NCBI RefSeq assembly: GCF_000787815.1
Contig: NZ_BBPO01000040.1
Coordinates: 23,520-75,343 of the forward strand
Length of the DNA: 51,824 nt
Direction: 5' to 3'
From: Streptacidiphilus neutrinimicus
Lineage (GTDB): Bacteria; Actinomycetota; Actinomycetes; Streptomycetales; Streptomycetaceae
This document shows positions 7,976 through 14,885 of this stretch, piece after piece (position 1 is the stretch's first letter; each line of letters starts with the position of its first letter). Under the pieces are notes generated by a model. The model saw nothing but the letters and a program-made list of their open reading frames with translations. It was not told the origin of the DNA and ran no database searches. The translations under genes and the position numbers were made by a program.

Positions 7976-9853
7976 TCAGTGCAGGGCGAACTTCTGCGCA
8001 GCGGTGCCGTTGCAGGTCCAGATCTGCAGCCGGGTGCCGTTGGCCGTGTTGCCGCTCGGGTCGTCCAGGCACAGACCCGACTGCGGGTTCAGCAGCGAAC
8101 CGTCCGACTGCTGCACCCACTTCTGACCGCCCACCCCGTTGCAGTCCCACAGCTCCACCTGCGTGCCCGCCGCCGTGCCGTCGCCGTTGATGTCGAGGCA
8201 GCGGCCCAGCGTGCCGAGCGAGCCGTCGGCGTTGTGGGTCCAGTGCTGGTCGACGGCGTAGGACTGGCAGCCCCAGAGGTCCACTCCGGTGCCGTCGACT
8301 CCGTTGTCGTCGCCGAGAACGTCGACGCACTGACCGCCGGGGCCGGTGATCGGAGCGCCGCCGGTGACGGAGAACTTCTGGGCGCCGGTGCCGTTGCAGG
8401 TCCAGATCTGGAGCCGGGTGCCGTTGGCCGTGTTGCCGCTCGGGTCGTCCAGGCACAGACCCGACTGCGGGTTCAGCAGCGAACCGTCCGACTGCTGCAC
8501 CCACTTCTGACCGCCCACCCCGTTGCAGTCCCACAGCTCCACCTGCGTGCCCGCCGCCGTGCCGTCGCCGTTGATGTCGAGGCAGCGGCCCAGCGTGCCG
8601 AGCGAGCCGTCGGCGTTGTGGGTCCAGTGCTGGTCCTCGGCGTAGGACTGGCAGTTCCACAGCTGGACCGCCGCGCCGTCGACGCCGGTGTCGTCCGCGG
8701 CGACGTCGACGCACTGGCCGCCGGGACCGGCGATGGTGCCCTGCGGGCCGTTGGGGACGTTGGTCTCGCCCGCGTAGCCGACGGAGACGATGTTCGCCTG
8801 GACGGCGTTCTCGGTGGCGTCGCTCGGGAAGCCGGAGACCATGACGCCCTCGAAGAAGGTGCCCATGTTCCAGTTGCTGTTGTCGCCGCCGGTGCCCAGG
8901 ATGATGCCGCCCTCCTGGTGCATCGGCATGTAGCCGCCGCGGGTGGGCAGCGAGCCGTTCCACCACGTGGACAGGCCACCCGACTGGGAGTTGCCGCCCT
9001 TGAGCGCGTACGTGGTCTGGCCGTCGTTCTTCAGCATCGCGGTGACGTAGGTGCTGTTGTTGCCCGCGTTGGCGGTGTTGGAGCCGTTGTTCCCCTGGAA
9101 CATGCCGTTCTCCATGTCCGCCTCGACCCAGGGGCCGGAGCCGGTGCACGGCGCGAAGTAGCAGGTCGTGGCGAGGCTGACGGCGTCCATGTGGCCGTTG
9201 CCGGTGTCGGCGGGGGTGCTCTCCGCGTTGCCGTAGTCGAAGCAGCAGGCGGAGCCGACGTGCGTGCCGCTGGCCACCATGTAGGCGCCCTCGGCCTGGC
9301 CGCCCACGGCGACGCCGGACGCGGCGCCGGTGTAGCGGTAGCCGACGCCGGGTGAGATCCACACACCGTAGACCTTGTGGCCGCCCGCGGTGACCGCGAT
9401 CTCGCTCGCGTCCGCGCCGCGGTCCGCGCCCATGCCGGAGGTGCCGGACGGGCCGGGGGTCAGGTCGTTGTGTCGGGACGTCTGGTCGTAGATCCGGGTG
9501 ATCCGGCAGCTGGTACCGGCGCAGAACGCGTCCTGCGCACCGGCGTTGGCATAGCCGCCGGTGGTGAGCAGACCGATGTCGGCGGCCGCGCCGTCGGCGA
9601 CGCGCGTCACCTGGTAGAGGGGGCCGCCGTAGGAGGAGAACAGCGCGCGGACGGTGCTGTGGGCGGCGACGCAGGGGGTGCCGCCCGCGGCGTACAGGTC
9701 GCAGGGCAGCGAGCCTGCCGCGTGCCCGACGGCGGGCAGGCCGACGAGCGCCGCGGGGACGAGCGCGAGCGCGACGACGGCCGAGCGGACGGCGCGGCGC
9801 AGCCGCCGGAACGGACCGGACCGGCGGCCGGTGAGCGAACGTGCAGTGGTCAT
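7976..9853 (-). CDS. Secreted alpha-L-arabinofuranosidase B (GH54) with two CBM13 ricin-type modules
   Basis: The 625-aa exoenzyme should release arabinofuranose from arabinan or arabinoxylan. It has a signal peptide with an Arg-rich start (cleavage near residue 46) and a GH54 catalytic domain at about 48-370, opening SLPCDLYAAGGTPCVAAHST as fungal AbfB does. ADMENGMF holds the nucleophile Glu (E248) and GGDNSNWN the acid/base Asp (D324); their 76-residue spacing equals that of Aspergillus AbfB. CCFDYGNAE carries the adjacent-Cys pair. Two ricin-type beta-trefoil modules follow (about 372-495 and 500-625), with repeated QxW-like motifs, in place of the CBM42 usual in fungal enzymes. The gene is divergent from a LacI regulator and shares an operator-like site with it. 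Confidence 0.93.
   Translation of the reverse strand: MTTARSLTGRRSGPFRRLRRAVRSAVVALALVPAALVGLPAVGHAAGSLPCDLYAAGGTPCVAAHSTVRALFSSYGGPLYQVTRVADGAAADIGLLTTGGYANAGAQDAFCAGTSCRITRIYDQTSRHNDLTPGPSGTSGMGADRGADASEIAVTAGGHKVYGVWISPGVGYRYTGAASGVAVGGQAEGAYMVASGTHVGSACCFDYGNAESTPADTGNGHMDAVSLATTCYFAPCTGSGPWVEADMENGMFQGNNGSNTANAGNNSTYVTAMLKNDGQTTYALKGGNSQSGGLSTWWNGSLPTRGGYMPMHQEGGIILGTGGDNSNWNMGTFFEGVMVSGFPSDATENAVQANIVSVGYAGETNVPNGPQGTIAGPGGQCVDVAADDTGVDGAAVQLWNCQSYAEDQHWTHNADGSLGTLGRCLDINGDGTAAGTQVELWDCNGVGGQKWVQQSDGSLLNPQSGLCLDDPSGNTANGTRLQIWTCNGTGAQKFSVTGGAPITGPGGQCVDVLGDDNGVDGTGVDLWGCQSYAVDQHWTHNADGSLGTLGRCLDINGDGTAAGTQVELWDCNGVGGQKWVQQSDGSLLNPQSGLCLDDPSGNTANGTRLQIWTCNGTAAQKFALH
8002..8270. repeat. 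Near-identical internal repeat, copy 1 (CBM13-b)
   Basis: This 269-bp segment of the arabinofuranosidase gene is repeated 384 bp away (8386-8654) with only about four differing bases seen by eye. It encodes most of the second ricin-type module. The 384-bp offset equals 128 codons, so the duplication keeps the frame. Confidence 0.85.
8386..8654. repeat. Near-identical internal repeat, copy 2 (CBM13-a)
   Basis: Partner of 8002-8270. Differences lie near the ends (for example GATCTGGAG versus GATCTGCAG, and CTCGG versus GACGG). Silent positions are also conserved, which points to recent duplication or ongoing gene conversion. Confidence 0.85.
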
Positions 9854-10007
9854 TGAGACTCCGGGGGTGGTGGAGCGAGCAGGGAAAGGGGGACCTTGCT
9901 GTTCCGGAACGGAGGATCACCGAGACGGCGGGCGCGGCGGCGCTCGCGCTCCCCTCAGCGACTGCGGGCCGCCGCACACCTGACGGCGAATCACCGGTGA
10001 CCTTGTA

Positions 10008-10023
10008 TTCTCACGTTGTAGTC
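10008..10023. promoter_or_regulatory. Operator-like element in the GH54/lacI divergent region
   Basis: ATTCTCACGTTGTAGTC-type sequence has right half GTTGT and left half CTCAC around a central C|G. Similar elements occur at 12314-12330 and 12537-12552. LacI-family operators typically have a central CG and short inverted halves. The site lies about 70 nt before the lacI start and 155 nt before the GH54 start, so it could serve both genes. Confidence 0.45.
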
Positions 10024-10083
10024 GCGGCGCAGGTGCCGGCCTCGCTCCCTCGCGCACGGTCGGCGGAATGAGGGGGTGCAGGC

Positions 10084-11121
10084 ATGACCGTGCCGACCGA
10101 AGGCCCGGCGGCCCCACGTCTGAAGGACGTGGCCGAGCTGGCCCAGGTGTCCGTCAAGACCGTCTCCAACGTGGTCAACGGCACGACACCGGTGGCCGAG
10201 GCGACGCGGGAGCGCGTCCAGCGCGCCATCGACGCCCTGGGCTACCAGCCCAACATGACGGCCCGTCGGCTGCGCACCGGCCGCAGCGGCGTGATCGCGC
10301 TGGCCTTCCCCGAGCTGCCCTCGCCGTACTTCGCGGAGCTCGCGGTCGAGGTGATCGCGGCCGCCCGGCGGGTCGGCATCACGGTGCTGATGGACGACAC
10401 CGGCGGTGATCCGGCTGCCGAGCTGCGCATCGCCTCGGGCCTGGGCGACCCGATGATCGACGGGGTGATCCTCAGCCCGCTCGGCCTGGACCAGGCGACG
10501 CTGCTCTCGCGCTCGCGCGAGATCCCGCTGGTGCTGCTCGGCGAGGCCGACCTCGGCCCGGTCGCGGACCGGGTCCACATCGACAACGTCGCCGGGGCCC
10601 GCGAGGTGACGCAGCACCTGATCGACGAGGGACACCGCCGTATCGCGGCGATCGGCTGGCAGGACCCATACCCGCGCGCCACGGCCCAGCAGCGGCTCGC
10701 CGGCTTCCGGATGGCTCTGGAGGCGGCGGGACTGACGGTCGACCAGGCGCTGTTGCCGCCGGTGCGCGCCTACTTCCGGCCCGACGGGGCCTCCGCGATG
10801 CGGCGGCTGCTGAAGCTGCCGGAGCGCCCCGACGCGGTCTTCTGCTTCAACGACCTGCTGGCGCTCGGCGCGCTGCGGGCCGCGCACGAGGCCGGCCTGC
10901 GGGTGCCGGAGGACATCGCGATCGTCGGCTTCGACGACGTGGAGGAGGCCGAGTACGCGATCCCCTCGCTGACCACCGTCGCGCCCGACAAGAGACACAT
11001 CGCGGAGCTCGCGGTGCGCTGCCTGATGGAGCGGATCGAGCGGCGCTACGACGGTCCGAGCCGCCTGATCACGCCGGGGTTCCGCGTGGTGGTGCGCGAG
11101 AGCAGCACCTGCTCGCGCTGA
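10084..11121 (+). CDS. LacI-family transcriptional regulator
   Basis: The 345-aa regulator has an N-terminal helix-turn-helix LKDVAELAQVSVKTVSNVVN, the hinge helix region YQPNMTARRLRTGRSG, and a periplasmic-binding-protein-like effector domain (about 65-340) including VILSPLGLDQ, VHIDNVAGAREVTQHLIDEGHRRIA, DAVFCFNDLLALGALRA and the closing IVGFDDVEEAEYAIPSLTTV. The effector is probably a pentose or arabino-oligosaccharide, inferred from the divergent GH54 gene and the downstream epimerase. ATG 10084 gives the standard length. It probably represses its own promoter and its neighbours. Confidence 0.92.
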   Translation: MTVPTEGPAAPRLKDVAELAQVSVKTVSNVVNGTTPVAEATRERVQRAIDALGYQPNMTARRLRTGRSGVIALAFPELPSPYFAELAVEVIAAARRVGITVLMDDTGGDPAAELRIASGLGDPMIDGVILSPLGLDQATLLSRSREIPLVLLGEADLGPVADRVHIDNVAGAREVTQHLIDEGHRRIAAIGWQDPYPRATAQQRLAGFRMALEAAGLTVDQALLPPVRAYFRPDGASAMRRLLKLPERPDAVFCFNDLLALGALRAAHEAGLRVPEDIAIVGFDDVEEAEYAIPSLTTVAPDKRHIAELAVRCLMERIERRYDGPSRLITPGFRVVVRESSTCSR

Positions 11122-11161
11122 CGTGCCGGGTAAGCCTCGCGGTGGGTGGGCCATGGTGTCC

Positions 11162-12169
11162 TCAGCGGTCGGGGTCGAGCGGCGCGGACAGGTGGGGGAA
11201 GCGGAACTCGGTAGTGCTGCGCCGGACCGCGCCCGGACGCAGCACCGGGTCCGGGTAGGAGGGGTGGTTGGGCGCGTCGGGGAGGTGCTGCGTCTCCAGG
11301 CACAGCCCCGCGCGTCGCTCGTGGCGCTTGCCGTCCGGGCCGCGCAGGGAGCCGTCGAGGGCGTTGCCGGTGTAGAGCTGAAGGCCCGGCTCGGTCGTCC
11401 AGACCTCCATCCGCCGTCCGCTGCGCGGGTCGTGCAGGCGCGCAGCACGGCGCAGCGCGCCCGGTGCGGGCGGCGGCGCGAGGACGAAGCAGTGGTCGTA
11501 GCCGCCGGCCGCAACGAGCTGCGCGTCGTCCTCGTCGATGCGTTCCCCCACGGCGCGCGCCTCGCGGAAGTCGAAGGGCGTCCCGGCGGTCGCGGCCGGC
11601 GGGCCGAGCGGGATGGAGCCGGCGTCCACGGGGAGGTAGGCGTCGGCGTCGACGGCGAGGCGGTGGCCCAGCACGTCCCCGCGCCCGGCGCCCCCGAGGT
11701 GGAAGTACGCGTGGTGGGTGAGGTTGACCGGGGTGGCCCGGTCGGTGCGGGCGGTGAGGTCGAGACGCAGGACGCCGTCGCGGTGGAGGGTGTAGGCGGC
11801 GGTGACGTCGAGGGTGCCGGGGAAGCCCATGTCGCCGTCGGGGCTGCGCAGTTCGAGGTGGAGTGCGGCCGCGTCCGGGCCGGGCCGGGGTGTGGCCCGC
11901 CACAGCCGCCGGTGGAAGCCGTCGGGGCCGCCGTGCAGGGCGTGGCCCCGGTCGTTCGCCGGCACCCGGTGGGTCCGCCCGTCGAGGGTGAACCGGCCGT
12001 GGGCGATGCGGTTGGCGTAGCGTCCGACGAGAGCGCCCAGGTAGGCGGTGTCGGCCCGGTACGCGGCGAGGTCGGCGAGGCCGAGCACGACGCTCGCGGC
12101 CCGGCCGGACGCGTCGGGCACCTCCAGTCGGCGCAGGATCCCGCCGTACTCCAGCACCTCGGCGCGCAC
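11162..12169 (-). CDS. Aldose 1-epimerase (mutarotase) family protein, lacking its normal 5' end
   Basis: GalM-type enzymes interconvert alpha and beta anomers of aldoses. The catalytic core is intact over 335 aa: GRYANRIAHGRF, HALHGGPDGFHRRLW, VNLTHHAYFHLGG (catalytic His), GYDHCFVL and CLETQHLPDAPN (catalytic Glu). The frame begins at GTG 12169 directly on the second family strand (AEVLEYGGILRRLEVP). The usual opening strand ('FG...dG..v..ytL') is absent, and an in-frame stop lies about 25 nt upstream. A signal peptide sits in another frame just upstream, so the ancestor was probably a secreted enzyme. Convergent with lacI and probably part of the same regulon. Confidence 0.75.
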   Translation of the reverse strand: MRAEVLEYGGILRRLEVPDASGRAASVVLGLADLAAYRADTAYLGALVGRYANRIAHGRFTLDGRTHRVPANDRGHALHGGPDGFHRRLWRATPRPGPDAAALHLELRSPDGDMGFPGTLDVTAAYTLHRDGVLRLDLTARTDRATPVNLTHHAYFHLGGAGRGDVLGHRLAVDADAYLPVDAGSIPLGPPAATAGTPFDFREARAVGERIDEDDAQLVAAGGYDHCFVLAPPPAPGALRRAARLHDPRSGRRMEVWTTEPGLQLYTGNALDGSLRGPDGKRHERRAGLCLETQHLPDAPNHPSYPDPVLRPGAVRRSTTEFRFPHLSAPLDPDR

Positions 12170-12185
12170 CCCGGTCCCGGAGTCG

Positions 12186-12260
12186 AGCGGCCGCCGTCAG
12201 ACACACACCGACGACGAGCAGCGCGGGGAGGGGGTTCTTGGCGCGCAGGGTGGGGTTCAT
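12186..12260 (-). pseudogene. Out-of-frame signal peptide of the epimerase gene
   Basis: ATG 12260 opens MNPTLRAKNPLPALLVVGVC-LTAAA, a good signal peptide with a ribosome binding site (AAGGA) upstream. It is in a different frame from the epimerase domain that follows. Joining the two requires a frameshift and, judged from family structure, restoration of roughly 15-20 missing residues. A small deletion at about 12170-12190 explains both. Confidence 0.5.
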
Positions 12261-12313
12261 GCGCCCGATCACATCCTTGACAGCGAGAAGAGAGGGTGAA
12301 GGGTACTCGCCAA

Positions 12314-12330
12314 TTTCCAACGATGTAGAG
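12314..12330. promoter_or_regulatory. Operator-like element upstream of the epimerase gene
   Basis: TTTCCAACGATGTAGAG has halves CCAAC|GATGT. It lies about 55 nt upstream of the signal-peptide ATG (12260, minus strand) and matches the element at 10008 and 12537 at most positions. Confidence 0.45.
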
Positions 12331-12536
12331 GACCATGAGGCATCGTCGGACCGGCTGTCAAGAACTTTGCGGTACCGCTCGATTGACCGCGCCGCGAGTG
12401 CGAGCGAGCCAACTCCCGTCGGGACGGCGGCATTTCAGCAGGTCAGGGCCAAAGCGGAACGATTCCGCTCTGGAACTGATGCAGCGACAGTTCCAGACAG
12501 GGTCGCCGGGCGTCCGCTCCCGTGTCCGTGCTCCTG

Positions 12537-12552
12537 ATTCCAACGTTGTGCA
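12537..12552. promoter_or_regulatory. Operator-like element upstream of the lectin gene
   Basis: ATTCCAACGTTGTGCAG contains the perfect core palindrome CAACGTTG. It is about 135 nt upstream of the ricin-lectin start and is the third member of the proposed LacI operator set. Confidence 0.45.
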
Positions 12553-12637
12553 GCCGCACTGCCCAGAGCGGGGATTGACGCGCACACAACATTCACATAC
12601 CTTCATGCCGACCGGTCAAAACTGTCATGTCGGCATT

Positions 12638-12659
12638 GGCATGTGTCTATTGACATGCC
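12638..12659. promoter_or_regulatory. Inverted repeat just upstream of the lectin gene
   Basis: GGCATG (12638-12643) and CATGCC (12654-12659) are separated by 10 nt, directly upstream of the ribosome binding site AAGGAG (12671-12676). The region 12590-12660 is less GC-rich than its surroundings. It may be a second operator or a leader hairpin. Confidence 0.4.
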
Positions 12660-12683
12660 CACACCATCGCAAGGAGAAGGGCA

Positions 12684-13331
12684 ATGGCAGAACAGCCCAC
12701 GCGCCGCCACCTGGCGCGGACCGCGATCGCGGCCGCCCTCGCCGCCGGCGCGCTCGTCGCCTCCCAGTCCGCGGCAACCGCAGCGCCCGGCCCGCGGGCG
12801 GTGACCACCTCGGGCTCGAGCTTGCAGACCGGCCCGGTGAACCTGTACAACCAGTGGACCGGAAGGTGCGCGGACCTGCCCAACTACGGCTCGAACCCGC
12901 CGAACACGCTGGTCAGCCAGTTCGACTGCGTCTTCGCCGGATGGGACAACCAGCAGTACACCATCGTGCCGACGCGCACGGTCGACGGGCCGTTCGGCCC
13001 CCTGCACCTGGTCGAGTTCGTCAACATCGCGAGCAACCAGTGCCTCGACCTTCCCGGCTACGGCTCCGTCCCGGCCACGACGCAGGTCAGCATCTACCCC
13101 TGCGCGGGCGACCCTTCACAGGACAACCAGGAGTGGTACGTCAACGACACCGGGAGCGGCAACGACGAGATCATCAACTACAAGGACAACCTCTGCCTGG
13201 ACGTCGCGGGCTGGGCGAGCGACAACTCCGACCAGGGCAACGGCAAGCAGCTCACCGTCTACCCCTGCTACTCCCAGGGCTGGGGCAACGGCGGCTACGA
13301 CGACCACCTGTGGAACCTGCGCAGCTCCTGA
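12684..13331 (+). CDS. Secreted ricin-type beta-trefoil lectin domain protein
   Basis: The 215-aa secreted protein has a signal peptide with a twin Arg (RRHLARTAIAAALAAGALVA, cleavage near ATAA). The mature part is one ricin-B/CBM13 trefoil with three subdomains, each carrying the Cys and 'clD' pattern: GRCADLPNYG, NQCLDLPGYG and DNLCLDVAGWASD, and QxW-like NQEW and DHLWN. There is no catalytic domain, so it probably binds a polysaccharide on the surface or in the medium. ATG 12684 follows AAGGAG at 7 nt. A strong terminator follows the gene. Confidence 0.85.
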   Translation: MAEQPTRRHLARTAIAAALAAGALVASQSAATAAPGPRAVTTSGSSLQTGPVNLYNQWTGRCADLPNYGSNPPNTLVSQFDCVFAGWDNQQYTIVPTRTVDGPFGPLHLVEFVNIASNQCLDLPGYGSVPATTQVSIYPCAGDPSQDNQEWYVNDTGSGNDEIINYKDNLCLDVAGWASDNSDQGNGKQLTVYPCYSQGWGNGGYDDHLWNLRSS

Positions 13332-13376
13332 GCACGGCACCTCTCGCGACCCTGAACTGAGTTGAGCTGACACAGC

Positions 13377-13411
13377 GGTCTCCCCGCCGGCCGGGGGCCG
13401 GCGGGGAGACC
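13377..13411. terminator. Strong bidirectional terminator hairpin
   Basis: GGTCTCCCCGCCGGCC (13377-13392) pairs perfectly with GGCCGGCGGGGAGACC (13396-13411) across a 3-nt loop: a 16-bp GC-rich stem. It lies between the convergent lectin gene and the small secreted-protein gene. Confidence 0.9.
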
Positions 13412-13445
13412 GTGGTCGTGCGGGACGGATCGGGTCCGCGACCGC

Positions 13446-13706
13446 CTAGCGGTTGCAGACCAGGTGGGCGGGCACCCAGATGCGGGTCCAGGAGCCCGGG
13501 TGTCGCTTGCCGTGGGGGTCACGGTAGGCCGGGTGCCACGTGCGCACCCACTGGCCGCGCACCTCATGGCAGCGCTGGTGGCGGTCCCCCGGACCGTGGT
13601 GCGGCGTCGCGGACGCCGTTCCCACTGCACCCAGCACCGCTCCGCCGGCCAGCGCCACCGCCGCGGACCCGAGCGCCACAGCCTTCTTCACACGTCCACC
13701 GAACAT
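13446..13706 (-). CDS. Small secreted protein with two Cys
   Basis: The 86-aa product starts at ATG 13706 behind GAGAGGAG. The signal peptide is MFGGRVKKAVALGSAAVAL through GTASA. The mature peptide of about 50 residues is rich in His, Arg and Trp (RTWHPAYRDPHGKRHPGSW) with Cys near both ends (HQRCHEV and HLVCNR), so one disulphide is possible. No family was recognised. The longer frame to 13811 is rejected because the signal peptide fixes the start. Confidence 0.65.
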   Translation of the reverse strand: MFGGRVKKAVALGSAAVALAGGAVLGAVGTASATPHHGPGDRHQRCHEVRGQWVRTWHPAYRDPHGKRHPGSWTRIWVPAHLVCNR

Positions 13707-13936
13707 GGCTGAACTCCTCTCAACTGCGTTGTCCCCCCGGCTCTCCACCGAATCGGCCGGGCACAAACAACACTCCCCCACCTCCGCCTCACAGATCCGC
13801 CAAATCCCCACACCATGACCAAACCGCGAGAAACCCCCAATCTCCCCGAAATGGTCTGCAAAGACGAAGAAAACACAACGTACGCACAGGAATCATTCCG
13901 ACGAATAGGCCCTATTTCTCGCCCTGCCTGGCGGGC
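13707..13936. other. AT-richer promoter stretch
   Basis: This 230-bp gap lies upstream of the minus-strand small secreted-protein gene. Positions about 13760-13920 are clearly richer in A and C than the surroundings and contain no gene. It probably carries the promoter, but no individual -35/-10 boxes are claimed. Confidence 0.4.
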
Positions 13937-14689
13937 TCAGGGCTGGAGACCGCCGTCGACGGCCAGGACGTGGCCGGTGATGAAGGAGGCCTCATCGCCG
14001 GCCAGGAAGAGCGCGGCGGCGGCGACGTCCTCGGCGGTGCCGAGGCGGCCGAGAGGGGTGCGCTGGGCGACCTCGTCCAGGCTCTCGCGCGGGAACGGCG
14101 CGATCATGTCTGTCTCGATCACACCGGGGGCGATCGCGTTGACGCGGATGCCCTGAGCGCCCAACTCCTGGGCGGCGCTGAGGGTCAGTGCCGCGATCGC
14201 GCCCTTGGTGGCGGCGTAGGCCGCCATGAACGGCACGCCCGCCGAGGCCGCCAGCGAGGTCAGCAGCACGATGGACCCGGCGCCTCGCGCCGCCATGATC
14301 CGCGCGGCCCCCTGGACCACCGCGAAGGTACCCAGCAGGTTGACCTCCACGACGCCGCGCGCGTCCGCCGCCGTGATCTCCTGGAGCACCCCGCCCAGGC
14401 CCATCGTCCCGGCGTTGGCGACCACGATGTCCAGGCCAGGGCCGTTCTCGCCCAGCGCGGCCATGAAGGCCGCGACCTGCGCCTGGTCGCCCTGGTCGAG
14501 CGCGAGGCCCGTCACCGTGCCGCCCGACTCGGCGGCGACCTCCGCGGCAACGGCCTCCGCCTCCTGCGCGTCCCGGCCGGTCAGCACCACCGCGGCCCCG
14601 GCTCCGGCCAGCCGCCGCGCGACCGCGCGGCCGATCCCCCGCGTCCCCCCGGTGACCAGCGCCGTCCGGCCGTCGAGTTCCCTCAGCAC
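13937..14689 (-). CDS. SDR-family NAD(P)-dependent oxidoreductase
   Basis: The 250-aa classical short-chain dehydrogenase has the cofactor motif TGGTRGIG (about residues 13-20), structural NAG (IVVANAG), catalytic Ser in LLTSLAASAG, the YAATK active site (Tyr and Lys), and the standard ending ITGHVLAVDGGLQP. The Arg after TGG (TRG) is compatible with NADP but does not settle the cofactor. GTG 14689 is chosen because it gives the exact family length; longer frames add low-complexity sequence. The substrate cannot be inferred. Confidence 0.88.
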   Translation of the reverse strand: MLRELDGRTALVTGGTRGIGRAVARRLAGAGAAVVLTGRDAQEAEAVAAEVAAESGGTVTGLALDQGDQAQVAAFMAALGENGPGLDIVVANAGTMGLGGVLQEITAADARGVVEVNLLGTFAVVQGAARIMAARGAGSIVLLTSLAASAGVPFMAAYAATKGAIAALTLSAAQELGAQGIRVNAIAPGVIETDMIAPFPRESLDEVAQRTPLGRLGTAEDVAAAALFLAGDEASFITGHVLAVDGGLQP

Positions 14690-14853
14690 TCTCGCCCCCA
14701 CCCTGCCTGCGTGCGGCGCCCTGCCGCAGTCGCCCCACCCAAGCACGAACGTTCCTGCCATGCCAGGTAGTTGACCGATCCCCGGCGCGCTGCTCGGAGC
14801 ACGGGAAGGAGCATGGCCCGTCAGCGCGCGCCGTCGTCCCGCGTCCGTCTCCC

Positions 14854-14881
14854 GGCGTCCGGCGTCCGGCGTCCGGCGTCC
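14854..14881. repeat. Four perfect 7-bp tandem repeats
   Basis: GGCGTCC is repeated four times in a row directly downstream of the GNAT-AAA+ gene's stop codon (14886-14888). Related GCGTCCG copies start at about 14841. Confidence 0.85.
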
Positions 14882-14885
14882 GGGC

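Noticed and set aside
7859-9355. Long plus-strand frame opposite the GH54 gene with internal VGPVLV repeats
   Set aside because: The repeats only mirror the duplicated CBM13 coding sequence; the minus frame has a signal peptide and GH54 catalytic motifs.
13446-13811. A longer 121-aa version of the small secreted protein
   Set aside because: The signal peptide and ribosome binding site fix the start at ATG 13706.
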